64,000 nt of DNA from Puffinus mauretanicus (taxonomy: Eukaryota > Chordata > Aves > Procellariiformes > Procellariidae). Below are positions 42,733-54,100 of this stretch, in pieces; the stretch's first letter is position 1, and the number at the start of each line of letters is the position of its first letter. The notes under the pieces are model-generated. The model was given only the letters and a program-made list of their open reading frames with translations. It searched no databases and was not told the DNA's origin. The translations under genes were made by a program, and so were the position numbers. The stretch lies in the NCBI GenBank assembly GCA_023333565.1, contig JAJKFH010001865.1, positions 2,914,001 to 2,978,000 on the forward strand, written 5' to 3'.

Positions 42733-42803
42733 CCTGCCCGTCTACTGGGTTGGTGCTTTTATCTTATAACTCCACTTAGGAAAATGGAGATATGATGGGC
42801 AGG
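42733..42803. repeat. Short element with terminal inverted repeats
   Basis: CCTGCCCGTC at 42733-42742 is matched by GATGGGCAGG at 42794-42803, its reverse complement except for one base. The left end is preceded by GGCCAAAT, so it shares GGCCAAATCCTG with 54507-54518 and nearly with 46122-46133. This suggests a small old non-autonomous element; the family is unknown. Confidence 0.4.
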
Positions 42804-43505
42804 CTCTTTATGTGATGGATTTTAAGCCTAAAACTCAAGTGAAACCTTGGATCTTGTATATTTAAGTCATATGTGAAAGTGGCCATAAGCTCCTAAGCCT
42901 TTTAGATGTTTTTGACAGAGATACTCAAGAATGTAACAAAAACACATCAATTTTTACATAAACCTTGCTTCAAAAAAAGGAGCAAAAATATGCTCATTAT
43001 TTTGCTTAGCTTTTTATTCCATCATTATGGCACAAGATAGAACTTAAAGACAACATCACTGAGTAAGTCTTCAACTTCATTAAAATTAAGACTAATATGT
43101 TTTATAAAATTCTTTTGATATGATACACTTTCCCTTATCAAGTGAGAAAAAGAATTTTCTGTAGAATACTGAAGTACATTGCCACCTGCTGGCCATAAAC
43201 AATTTTGCAATTTAAAAACACCAGAACGTGTATAAAACAGCAACATTTAACAATGCAACACACAGTTATTGAAGAAGTACTATTGACCCAGACTTTGGCA
43301 CAGTATGTGTAGAAATGCAGCTGTGAACTTCTCCCAAGGTCGTGTTCATTTCTGAAACTCTGTGTGACTCCCTTTCGTATGTCTGTCTGTCTGCATTTTT
43401 CTTTCTGCTTCATTTTTCTTTTTGCTTTGTCTACCTTTCTTAATGCTGAAGCTTTGTTATTTCAAAGGAAAAGCCATATTCTTTCTCAGCTGTTACACAC
43501 CTCAA

Positions 43506-43511
43506 TTTATT
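43506..43511 (-). terminator. ARHGAP6: Candidate poly(A) signal AATAAA, second of a pair
   Basis: A second AATAAA on the gene strand follows 36 nt downstream of the first. Cleavage would be expected about 10-30 nt beyond it, near 43480-43496. No strong GT-rich downstream element is obvious. Confidence 0.4.
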
Positions 43512-43541
43512 GGGTTTGGTTTTCTAAAATTTGGATTCCAG

Positions 43542-43547
43542 TTTATT
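43542..43547 (-). terminator. ARHGAP6: Candidate poly(A) signal AATAAA, first of a pair
   Basis: The plus strand reads tttatt, which is AATAAA on the gene strand, about 865 nt after the stop codon. A second copy lies 36 nt further downstream. Which one is used, if either, is not visible from sequence. Confidence 0.4.
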
Positions 43548-44409
43548 GTTTTAGAACAATACATAAAATCATACATTTATAAATATATATATTATATCCT
43601 GTATACAAACATTGGTTTTCCTCTAGAATGGGAGGGCAGGCCTTTGCACTACATCCTGGGTTGGTTTAGGCATGGCCTTGCTCTTCGTTGATTCTCTGAG
43701 CTGCTTCCTAACAGAATCTAAAAAAATATTTTTACAATCTTGTATCAAATTTCAGTTTTGTTTGCAAATACATTTCTAAGAAAAAAATATTTGGTTTTTC
43801 CCCTCTAAGCTCACTACTACCCTTATAAAATATATGGCTTTTCATGTTCCACTCTATTTTAGTGTTTTTCAATAGGCAGTGAAAAGAAGGACAACTTCCC
43901 CCTTTAACAGTTTTTTTTTAATATAAGCACAGAAACCAGCTTGTGCACTTTCTATAGAATTCCAATGCGTATCATGGTAATGTAAGTGCAGTGATTTTAA
44001 AAAAAGCAGTCATGACTGATTGACATCTGTATATGAAAACATAATATATGATTATCATACAATACCCATTACAGAATATACAATCATCAAAACTGCAGAT
44101 ATATAAATACATTTTTAGCAACATCAAAGCAACAGTTTTATCTCATACACAGCGTATGCATACAGAGTTATTAGACTAAAATTTTCATCTTGTTTTTTCC
44201 TCAAAAGCTTGCTGAAAAACAGGAACATACTGTATTTGTAAATGGACTGCTTGACAGTGCTGTTAAGAAATTAAAGTGAACAAAGTTTAAAAAAAGTATA
44301 TGCAATTCAGTTGGTATAAAACAAGCAAGCCCTCCCCATTTTCCAATGTCACAGTTGTTTTCCTATGAGAGGGAGGCATAGGCATGAGTGGCAGTTCTGC
44401 AGAGTCCGA

Positions 44410-45116
44410 TCATACAAGGGTTTCCGGGAGGGCATCGGGATTATCGGCTGATAAAAGCTCCCAAATTTGCCACCTCTCCCTTTGCCAATCATGCCAGTCC
44501 GCCTCTGAAACATTTTTACTGTTCTGACTGTGAGGTGCAGTGGAATAGATGTGACCCGCTGGGGTGTGCGGGGCCGGCCGCTCCTGCCTGGAGGAGGCCT
44601 GGTCAGGGGCTTTGGCTGGCGGTCCTCCAGCTGCTCTGGTCCCTGAACTTTTTTCTTGGCGTTGAAGTCTCCACAAAGAGTGCAACGTTGAAGAAACGCT
44701 CGATCGCTGTGACAACGCAGAGCTTGTTTTTGCTGGGCCTGGGTAGGGGGGCGGTGGCCTCTCTTTTCTGTAGGAGGGCTTGGCTGTGCTTTGTGAACAA
44801 CCCGCGTTCGAGTCATGCTCACTGAGGTCCTCCATACTGCTTAAAGTCAAGTGCCGCTCCGACTTTGAGTGTGACAGGTCTGAACTCCTACTGCCGACTT
44901 CGATTTGTGGGTTACTGCACACCCGGGACACCGCCGGATGGAGCTGACACTCAGGAATGGCAGCAGTCGTCTGGCTCCTTCGCATGACCTGCCTGCCATT
45001 GTCCAATTCGGACGAGCTGCCCTGCCACCGAGGAGAATACATGGCGAGGTTCCCCTGGGAAAGAGAGCACTGTCCGGGTCGCAGCAAGCTGCTTTCGTAA
45101 ATGTTCCCGTAAGAAC
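44410..45116 (-). CDS. ARHGAP6: ARHGAP6 terminal coding exon F (C-terminal tail and stop)
   Basis: This 707-nt exon follows a pyrimidine-rich acceptor (ctgactctggcctccag). It completes a Gly codon and encodes 234 residues to a TGA stop at 44410-44412. Features in partial-protein numbering: [20 protein letters not shown] opening at 258, a Ser-rich stretch at 328-367, PPPPYPGP at 377-384, basic and Ser-rich sequence at 385-417, and a Trp-rich end [16 protein letters not shown] at 463-478. The protein ends PETLV. The tail before residue 458 appears largely disordered. The last 30 or so residues are the best-recognised part relative to mammalian ARHGAP6. An antisense open frame at 44388-44825 is a shadow of this exon. 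Confidence 0.97.
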
Positions 45117-48100
45117 CTGGAGGCCAGAGTCAGAAAGACAACATCAGTCTGCGTAATCCTTTACGTGGCATTTAACAAGTTACTGCTTTTCCCCTGCATC
45201 ACTCTGTAGAAGAGGGATGGGGACTTTTATCATCAGGCTATGCGACTGAAGGTGCAACAGCCTCACCCCCGGCTGAACCTGGGGGCACAGAGCAGCAGCC
45301 CTACGTCTGTCTGAACCACGTCTAATATATTACCCCGTGACTCTAATACTTTGCTCCGACATAAAGCCTTGCAGCACTTAACATCCTTCACATGCTTGAA
45401 AAGCAGGGGGGCGTTCTAGTCTCGCAGTTCCTCTGTGAGGTGGGTGCAGATGGGAGAAAAACAACGGCAGGACGGGTCAGGGACTTGCCGGGACCACGCC
45501 GGCCAGCGGCAGGGTCAGCACCCAGGGTTGCCAACCTGTAACTTGTGCCACCGCAGCAGCTGCGCTCAAATCCCCACCGCGTGTCCACCTTCCAATGACT
45601 TTTAGAAGAATATAAAACTATTTTTTGAAGTAATCTTGAAACGACTTTTTAAATTATCTTGTGATGGTTTGAAATGTCGCTGCATTTGTATAACCCCTGC
45701 GCTTCTCCGTATTTTATTAAAGAGTCACCTTTTAAAAGTCCAACTCCGGACAATGTGAATTCTCCTACTGGTTTCACTGGGATTTCTCAAAACCAAGAAA
45801 TTGTTTATGTCTTTGCTAGATTCGGGCTTAAAACTGGAGAAATAACTGACCTGTCATTGCTGGATCTTTGCAGCCACTTTTCAGCGTTGAATGCCAGGTG
45901 CCCCAGATATCAAAATGATCTTCGGAAACATCTAAATAGCAGTAAGAGCAGGAAGAAGATGACGAATCGATCCTCTTAAAGCCATTACTTAGAAACGTAC
46001 AAACAGAATGGTAAAACCTTACCTAAGGTATCAGATTTGTTAACAAACACGAGCAACTGACTTACCGTGCACCTAACACAAACAGCTCAAATGTATCTGT
46101 TCGTAGTTACTTGCTGTTTCAGGCCAGATCCTGTAACGGATTCAGTAAGCTCTGCACGGGCAGGACGCCTGAGTTTGCTGAGAGAGTGGAATTTCCCTTA
46201 AGTCCTCTGCCTTACTGAAGTCAGTCAGAGAATTTGCACAAGAACAGGAGGATTCGGACAACAGAAGGTAGTTCATGTGCTTTTTACAGAAAGAATGGCA
46301 AAGCTCCCTCAGGCAGCCCCAGCCCCAGGGGTCACTGTAGGGCATGCTCTACCAACCTGCAGCATCGCTTGGGTCTTACATGGAAGTGCTGTCACAGAAT
46401 AGAGATTTAATGAAAAGAGCGCATCAGGCATTGTGCTGGATTATAACTGTTTCATGCCTTCTTCTGATTCCATCTGGCAGTAAAGGAATTTCCTAATTTG
46501 TCATGGTCCAGTATCGTTGTGATGCATATTACAGTCCAAAAGATGGCTAATATGATAAAACTTAATGTAATTTCCTGTTCATAACTTACTAGAAATCTGA
46601 CCAAATTTTGAAACCTATTCAGAGATTTAGATGCTGAATACAGAAGATAAATGCATTTATAAAGCATATAATTGAGATAAAAGTCTAAGTCCCATTAATT
46701 CCAAAGGGAATTAAGTGCCTAACCACCATTTCAGTACCTCTGAAATGAAATGGTTTTAAGAATACCACCAAACAGTTATTTGCATCCCTAAGCATTGAAA
46801 GTTCTTAAAGTGTGGCTCACTAAATATGCATTTCATGAATGTAAATTTTTTTTTTTATATTTTTAAATGAAAAGCATCTTGAAGTGCTGGTGAGCTATCC
46901 GTTTAAACCATAGTTCTTTACAGAAGAAATCATTCAGGTGTGCACTCCGTAGATAGCTATGGAAATTATGGATTCCTGCACTAGTATTGCTAGGTGTGTA
47001 ATTGGTAGCGGATGTACAGCTGTGCAGCTCAGCTGTGTTCTCCAGTGAGAGGGTGTTGAGGTCATTCTTTTCAATGGGAAAAAATTTGTAGCTTGACGTC
47101 TTAAAGTCTCAGGTTTTTCCAAAGTCCGGACCATAACCTTACAGTCCTACAGAGCAGGACTAGAAATCAGCCTTTGCCATGCTGTTGCACACAGGCTAAA
47201 AAGGAGGACATACATAGTTCTATTTTGCTAAATAATAGCTCCAAGTTTTGAGAAATGCCATACAAGAGCATCCCTGACAGCTGGCTGAGCTAACGAGGAG
47301 GACTGAGCACAGACCCTTCAGGCTCAACACAAAAAAAGGATGTTAGTCAGTCATTTCTTGTAAGGTTATTTACACTATTGCTCCTCAAATCGTGGTAGCT
47401 GATAATACAAAAATGAGACCTTTCAATTACTTCAGAAACCCCCATCCGTCACTGAGGAGGAGGAACACAAGCAGGATGTACTCTACCTTTTCCAGCCTGT
47501 GATGCAGAAGAATTCTCCTTTGTCTTAGGCTGCAAATGTCCAACCAGCGTGTACTGTTCAGGTACCTTGTACAGCTTATCTGGGCTGCAGGCAACTTCTT
47601 CTTGCATTGCCATCAGCGAGCGCTCAGATAGTACCGGGGAGTTGTTGTCGTAAGGGGAGACATCTCCGCTTGAAGCTTTGTTGGAGTCTGTGGAAGAATG
47701 TCTTCCTCCTGCGGAGTAGGAACCTTCTGACCGCAGCATCTCGGGGCTCCTGAGAAATTTTGATAAACAATCTACTGTTACTGAAAAATGCTTTATGTTC
47801 ACAGCTACGGGTGCAGTTTGACATCATACAAATAAAATCAAATACAGGAGTATGATCACAGCTGCTGAAATGAAAACACTTCAGAAGCAGTTCAGAGGTG
47901 AATTTTCCATGAGTAAAACTTTTGCCATGAAGTGGCCAGCAGAGGCCACTAAAAATCAAAAGATGTTGCCGTCAAGAAAGAAAACAACAAAAACCAGACA
48001 ACCGTACAGTTCACCACAGGAAATTAAACAGTGAATCAATTCTTTATGTTACCTTGACAATTTAGCTTGTTGCAACAGTATATGGGCATGACAGGGAAGA

Positions 48101-51100
48101 TTAAGTTTGATGCTAAGCAGTGTGCTAAAATCACTTCTTCCATTCTGAAGTACTACACAGTCAGAGAAATCAAAACCTTAGCTCGCCTCTTACACTGTGA
48201 GAAGGATCCTCTTCTAGAGACATCAGAAGGTAAATATCCTACAGAGGACAAGCAGATGTATCTACTGTACTTCTCATGGGGGCAGCAAACAACTGGCTCT
48301 GCTGATAACTTCTACAACTTCTTTTACCCTTTGACCTTTACATCACCAACAGCATGGCCTGCATTTAATTTTGACAAAAAAAGGCAAACAAAACTCCCAC
48401 CAAGTACAGCCAAGGCTCAGAGAGAAAACTCTCATTTTTGAAATGTTGGGAACGTTGAGGGAGATTTCTTGAACTGTCACAGTTTACTACGCAGACAGAA
48501 GGCAGTCTGTGAGTCACTGAACCTCCCAAAGAATATGTAGAAATACTCTGTAAACAAACATAACTTTTTTCCTATCGGTCCTCCCTAATTTGTATTTCTA
48601 TTACTCATTTTTCATTTCTCTGCACCTTGATCATTGTTTCTTAGATGCTTGTCTTTTGCTTCTCTTGAGTCAAACACTTCTCTTAGTGACCTCATGTTAA
48701 TATCTGCTCTAATTGAATGGGATACACAGAGGCTTATTATTGTAAATGTGTATTGAAAATGGTCAGCCCTTCTCAGAGTCAAATCCAAAAAGAGCTTGAA
48801 CTGAGTGAGCAGCCAAAGCACGTTACTTGTTATGGAACAATAACCCTCTTCCCAGACAAACGAAATAAAACTGAAGAAAGAAAATAAAGAAAACACACAG
48901 TGGTAAGACAGGCTAGCCACAGCAGGCTAAATATTAATACAGAAATAATGACAAAACTTAACACCACTTTCAAGCTGCTGTTTTTTTTCCTGGCCGATTT
49001 ACATATTGCGTGTCCCAAAACAAAATATATACATTCGACATCATGATTATTATGTAACTCAATATTCCATTTTTTTTTTCCAGTATAAAAGCAACCATAA
49101 AGTATTGGGAATCAATTAACTAAGTTTACTCCGTAGTAACTCCCAGCAAGAAATCCGTCACTGAACTGATCCTGAACCTTAACTGGGGCCAACGCAAAAA
49201 AACCAGAACTGCCATTTGGCAAAGTAGCACTGTCTCAGGCTTCCCAGTGTGGTGGGTATGGTAATGTTGGAGAGTCATAAAAAAAAAAAAAAGTAAATCA
49301 TGCCTCAATTCCCATCTCAACTTCTCATCTGAAATCAGTCCAACGTAAATTAATCTATAAACAGCCACACGCTGAAGAATTGCTGTCTTTTAACTATGTA
49401 CAATTCTACCTCAAATCTTTTTTCTCTTTTTTTTGTCTCTTACTCCCTTCTTTCTGCCCTCCTAAGTTCTAAAAAAGCTTGTTCAGTGACTGTGAGTTAA
49501 GACAAGATTTAAGCAATGTCTTGGGAATTTTAGAAGAACCAGAAAGACCTGAGAGAAAAGGGGAGAAATGTTGGTATCTGCAGGTTTCCTACGACCAAAT
49601 GTCTTTCTCTTCAGCTTTCTAGACTGAACGTCATCTAAACCTCACCCTGCTAGCATACAGACATACTTAGCACTAACGGTGACACCAATAAGGCTTATCG
49701 CATGTAAACCTTTGCAGGATCAAAACCTAACTATATTGCACAGGGCAAAGAGAGAGGTATACCACCACTTAGCCATGGCAAGGTAACACAAGGAATAGGG
49801 GAAAGGGAAATGGAAATGAAAGAATGTGGGAACATAAACTTGAGCTTTGTGAAACACTGATTTCATGTCTTACCTTGGATGATCTGTTATAGTCTATATC
49901 TTCTCAAGACAGAGCTCCTGATAAAAATTTACTTGAATGGAAACTGTCAAGTCTTTGGAAAGATCCAGATGTTCCAAGTTTCTAAACTCATTTACAGTTT
50001 CTACTAGTAAACCCATGCAATATACATATATAATATCACTTTCAAATTTGTTTAGAAAAAAGTTTTAAAAATCAAAGAAAATGCCTGTGGACTCTGCCAA
50101 TGTTACTACAAGAAACCATCAACGTGGATTGAATACTTTAAAGTTGGAAATCGATCTCATACTTTTGCAGCTTTACCATGCTCTTCACGAACAAAATAAA
50201 ACACAAATTGCAAAAAACTTTGGCTCGCATCTTTCCAAATAAAGAATGAATTGTCACATATTCCTTAAAACAAAACATTTGCAGCTGTTTGCTTTATGGT
50301 TTGAGTTCAGTAGCAAACGGATATTTACTAAAATTCAAAATTCATCTTCCCCTGGATAGCTGTGTGATTCTCTACCCACACACTGGGGAAAAACTCAATT
50401 GGGAGGCAAATGTAAATACTGCGCAAGATGCCCACTCGCCTATATGCAGTCTATGAATAAGGGCAGATTATGGTCTCCACAAAGAATAATAGAAGATTAT
50501 GTACTATCAAATGTGAGAAATGGGAAGGCAAGTAAAGTATTTTCTAGTGGTTATGAACTATGTTAAGGAAAAGATTTTAAAAGTGGTTACGTATAAACTG
50601 AAAGATTTGAAAGCTGCAGAAGGAACCTATGCCCCGTGTGTTCAAAAATACTATTTCAGATTCCACAACAAAAATCAGCTATGCTATGAAGGAGTCTTGG
50701 GCTTTCCTTTTTAACTGGCATCCTTCTGAATTGATGTTATCCACCAAAGTCTACTTGCATGGGTGAACTGGAAAAATGTTAATGCTTCTACTGGGGATAT
50801 TCCTACTTCTCTACTGCCATCAAGGTCATCAAAACAGGAAATCCCTTTCTGGTTTTGGCAGAAATCCTTTTCTGTTATACCTTAAAGCTTCTGAGTAAGA
50901 AAACACTCAGGTACATCATACGGAGTGTGATGGCTTGGCAGCATGCAGTAGTAATTTCCCCGCATATTTGAGCAACACAGGCGCCACCAACAAAACAGAT
51001 TATTACGGGATTATGATGTGGTTGCTACTGTAACAAGATAGAGGACTCAATGACTCAGGGAGCCTCTGCAGCTTTGAAAACTGCATTTACGCACACCGTA

Positions 51101-54100
51101 TGGCCTATTGAATGGCTTCATCTTTGTGCCACAGGTTAGGATGGATTAAAACCCATCATCACCATCCAAAAACATTCTGTAACTTTGAAACTCATTTACT
51201 CCAACAGGACTACTAGCCATGATAAGCAATAAATAATCATAAGAAACAGATTTTATTTTTTGTGTTAGTTTAAAGATGCTTCATCTTACAGCTGGAAACC
51301 CCAAATTCCATTGTCATCAAGCCAACATACAAAAAAGTTGGGAAGTGATCCACAAAAGCACACTTCATAATTGCTGCCAATGGTAATTAGTGCTTTACCA
51401 TGAACGACTTCCATAAACTCCCTGAAACACCATTCACAATGCTCAGCTCTTAAGAGAACTGAAAGATGAGGAACATCTGATTTGTCCTCCTCTGGAGAGG
51501 AAAAGAGATTGTGTTTTCTCTGTTAGATCAGAGCCAAGAAAGTATTTGTAATGACATCAAAAGCAGAGATGTGAGGGCAATTGCAGAAGCAGGACCATCA
51601 GAGCATTTAATACGACATTAAAGTCTTGAAGTTGATTCCATACTCTACGCTATGCAGCCAACTAGCTTTTCTGATGAAGATTGTCTCAAGAATAGGTAAA
51701 GTTTTCTGTTCCACGGATCCAAATTTGGATCTTGAGTATTTGACTAGGCAATTTCCAAGAGTAGTAAGGATGTATTTTGGAGGCTCATTTTTATCAAGTC
51801 AAGACAAACATCTCCTTGTTGTCTGCTGCCTCACATTTCTTACAGGAAAAATAACCAACAAATATGTAGCCTCAAAATTGAGATTATGTTCTGAAATAGA
51901 TTAATCTCTTAAGAGCATCACACTCCTAGCAATAACACTAAGCAACATTCCCTCTAATTGCCTGGAATATCTTAACCAAGAAGTTGCAATCACAGTGAAA
52001 ACATATCTCATTAACATTAAGAATAAATCACTTACATGATAGCAGAGAAGAAGAAAAATGACAGATAGTAAGTTTTTCCTATCTCAGTGATTACTTCATC
52101 CGCCCATTACTGAAAATACAATAAACTGGTACTAGTGTAGCTGTATGTTCCTATTTGGTTTCATAACCTTTTCTTATAAAACCCCTTGTCAGTTGTGACC
52201 AGCTTTGCACAAAAGATCCATTTTCTCCTGTAGGTGTGCACGCTGGCTGAAAAGTAAGGAAGCTCAAGGAAAGGTCAATTAACTTAAAGGAAACAGGATC
52301 TAACAATAATCTGTTACATCCACAATGATTTGCGACAAATTTATGCTAAATTGATACGTGTAGCCACATCTGAGATACAATTTTATGTCTTTATATTTAT
52401 AGACGGTGAAATCCAGGTTTTTAAGCTTGAGTTAGAAATAATATGATCACCCCAAACTGAGGGCTTAAAGAAAGAAGTCTCTGCAGACTTTACCATATGT
52501 CATGTGATTTGCAGCATCTCTCCTAATTGTGGTCTTGGCTCCTGGCAAGTGTGAAACAAGTGTAAAAGACAGCTAACGTACCTCTAATTATCCTGCATTT
52601 ATTGTGATCTAAATATACACATGGTTACTTGTCAGTCAGACATAAACTAACTGAAATTATTTCACGTCTGTGGTACACTAAGAAAACACTCAGAGACAAT
52701 TACCACAAATCAGATGATCTGTGATAATTTGCTACTGCGTGTTATGTGTTCATGTGGTTAAGTCAACAAACTAATAAAATCCTTTACAACACATGATATA
52801 TTCTTCACGTATTTTTGTTTTTAATTTTTATAATTAAAGAAAGCTTTTTCCTCCGTGTGTTAATTATACTCTTTTATACCTCTTCCTTTAAAGCCAGGCA
52901 CACTATTACATTACCTCTAAATATACAATGTTCAGAGAGAGAGAAAAAAAATCATAGCTAACTGACTGTACAAATTCAACTTTAATTATATTCTGAATGC
53001 ACTAGGCACTTTCAACACACATAGGAAGACAAAGTCCAATCTGTCCCAGAGAGTTTAGAGTCTAGGAAACCTCTTAAAAATTACTTAAAGCAAGCTTGTC
53101 AAATTTTGTGATTGACATATTGGGATTCACTAGAATAAAGGCAATGTGTCCCATGAGAAAGCCAGGAATCCGAATGTACAAACTCATAGCATTAAGGCAC
53201 ACAGGTGTAGGCATATATACACCATACACAAAGTTGGAATATGTTATGTATTGTAACTGCAATAGTGACCGGTGTGATTTTTTTCTCTTCAGATCTTTCA
53301 CAAAGCATACAATTAAATAATATCCAAAGAGTCTCCATAAACCTGCTGTTGCGGCAGTTGACTTGTTTACAATGTCCTATGTGTATACAATAGGAAAAAA
53401 ACAACAAACTGGTCAAACGGCTAGCTGTGATTGTGGTAAGGCACTCTAGGGTGTGTTTCAAGGATAGTGTAATACACGCCTCCTATTACTGAAGACTACA
53501 ACAAACCCAAGACATGAACCAGCAGATCACTAGAATACATCCTGTCAGATAATAGTGCACTGAATATTTTTATGTACATGTCATTCTGTTCTCTGCAGCA
53601 GAATGCAATCTTTCCTCTGAATCGATTTGTCTTTAGAAAACACTGTACAAGAGTCACAATTTCTTTGGCAGAGTCTGTGTAATGGGGAGGATACTTCTAC
53701 TCCACTGTGGACAGTGCAGAAGAGCTGTGGAAAACTAGAACCTTTTGAACACTTCCAGTGGGAGATAGAAATTCCCAGCAGAAACAGGGATGATGAAAAA
53801 CCAGATTACTCACGATGACTGGGAAGCTTTCCTCCTCAACAAATAGTCCACAACATCTGGGTCGGTCTCTAATAGGCTAATAAGCACTTCATTCTGTAGG
53901 TCAGGGGAAACCTGAAGACAACAAAAAACCACTTAGTTAGAGATTAATATCCTTTCACATACATTAATTTTGGTACTATGCTTAATCTAAAAGACCAAGT
54001 ACAAATACATTTACAGAGAGTACATAAAATAAAGATTCAGAAGCTTCCACTTAAAAGAGAAATTTCATGTAACAACAGGTGAAGCAGGACTAAAGATCAC

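Larger units (their letters stand above)
24700..43489. other. Intergenic DNA, centre-right, GC-variable
   Basis: More GC-rich and CpG-containing than the left part, with patches near 25.4-25.8, 33.3-33.8, 35.4-35.9, 37.4-37.7, 38.5-38.7, 40.3-40.5 and 41.1-41.2 kb. These patches create many long overlapping frames on both strands (for example 33341-33916 minus and 35743-36240 minus) without recognisable products. No supported gene lies between here and the ARHGAP6 3' end. Confidence 0.6.
43490..44409 (-). other. ARHGAP6: ARHGAP6 3' untranslated region (end uncertain)
   Basis: Sequence directly downstream of the TGA on the minus strand is AT-rich, has no competing gene, and reaches two AATAAA hexamers near 43.5 kb. 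That makes about 0.9 kb of 3' UTR a reasonable guess. The lower bound is inferred from those hexamers; a longer UTR reaching another AATAAA near 43.01 kb cannot be excluded. Confidence 0.6.
45932..47486 (-). other. ARHGAP6: ARHGAP6 intron D-E
   Basis: This 1555-nt phase-1 intron has gtagag and atttag boundaries. It contains two probable ancient repeat remnants, at 46122-46258 and 46681-46745, and otherwise unremarkable sequence. Confidence 0.85.

Noticed and set aside
44388..44825. A 145-residue plus-strand open frame
   Set aside because: It is the antisense shadow of the ARHGAP6 terminal coding exon.
48067..48441. A 124-residue plus-strand open frame inside intron C-D
   Set aside because: No similarity is recognised, it is antisense to the host gene, and one such frame in 6 kb of intron is unsurprising.
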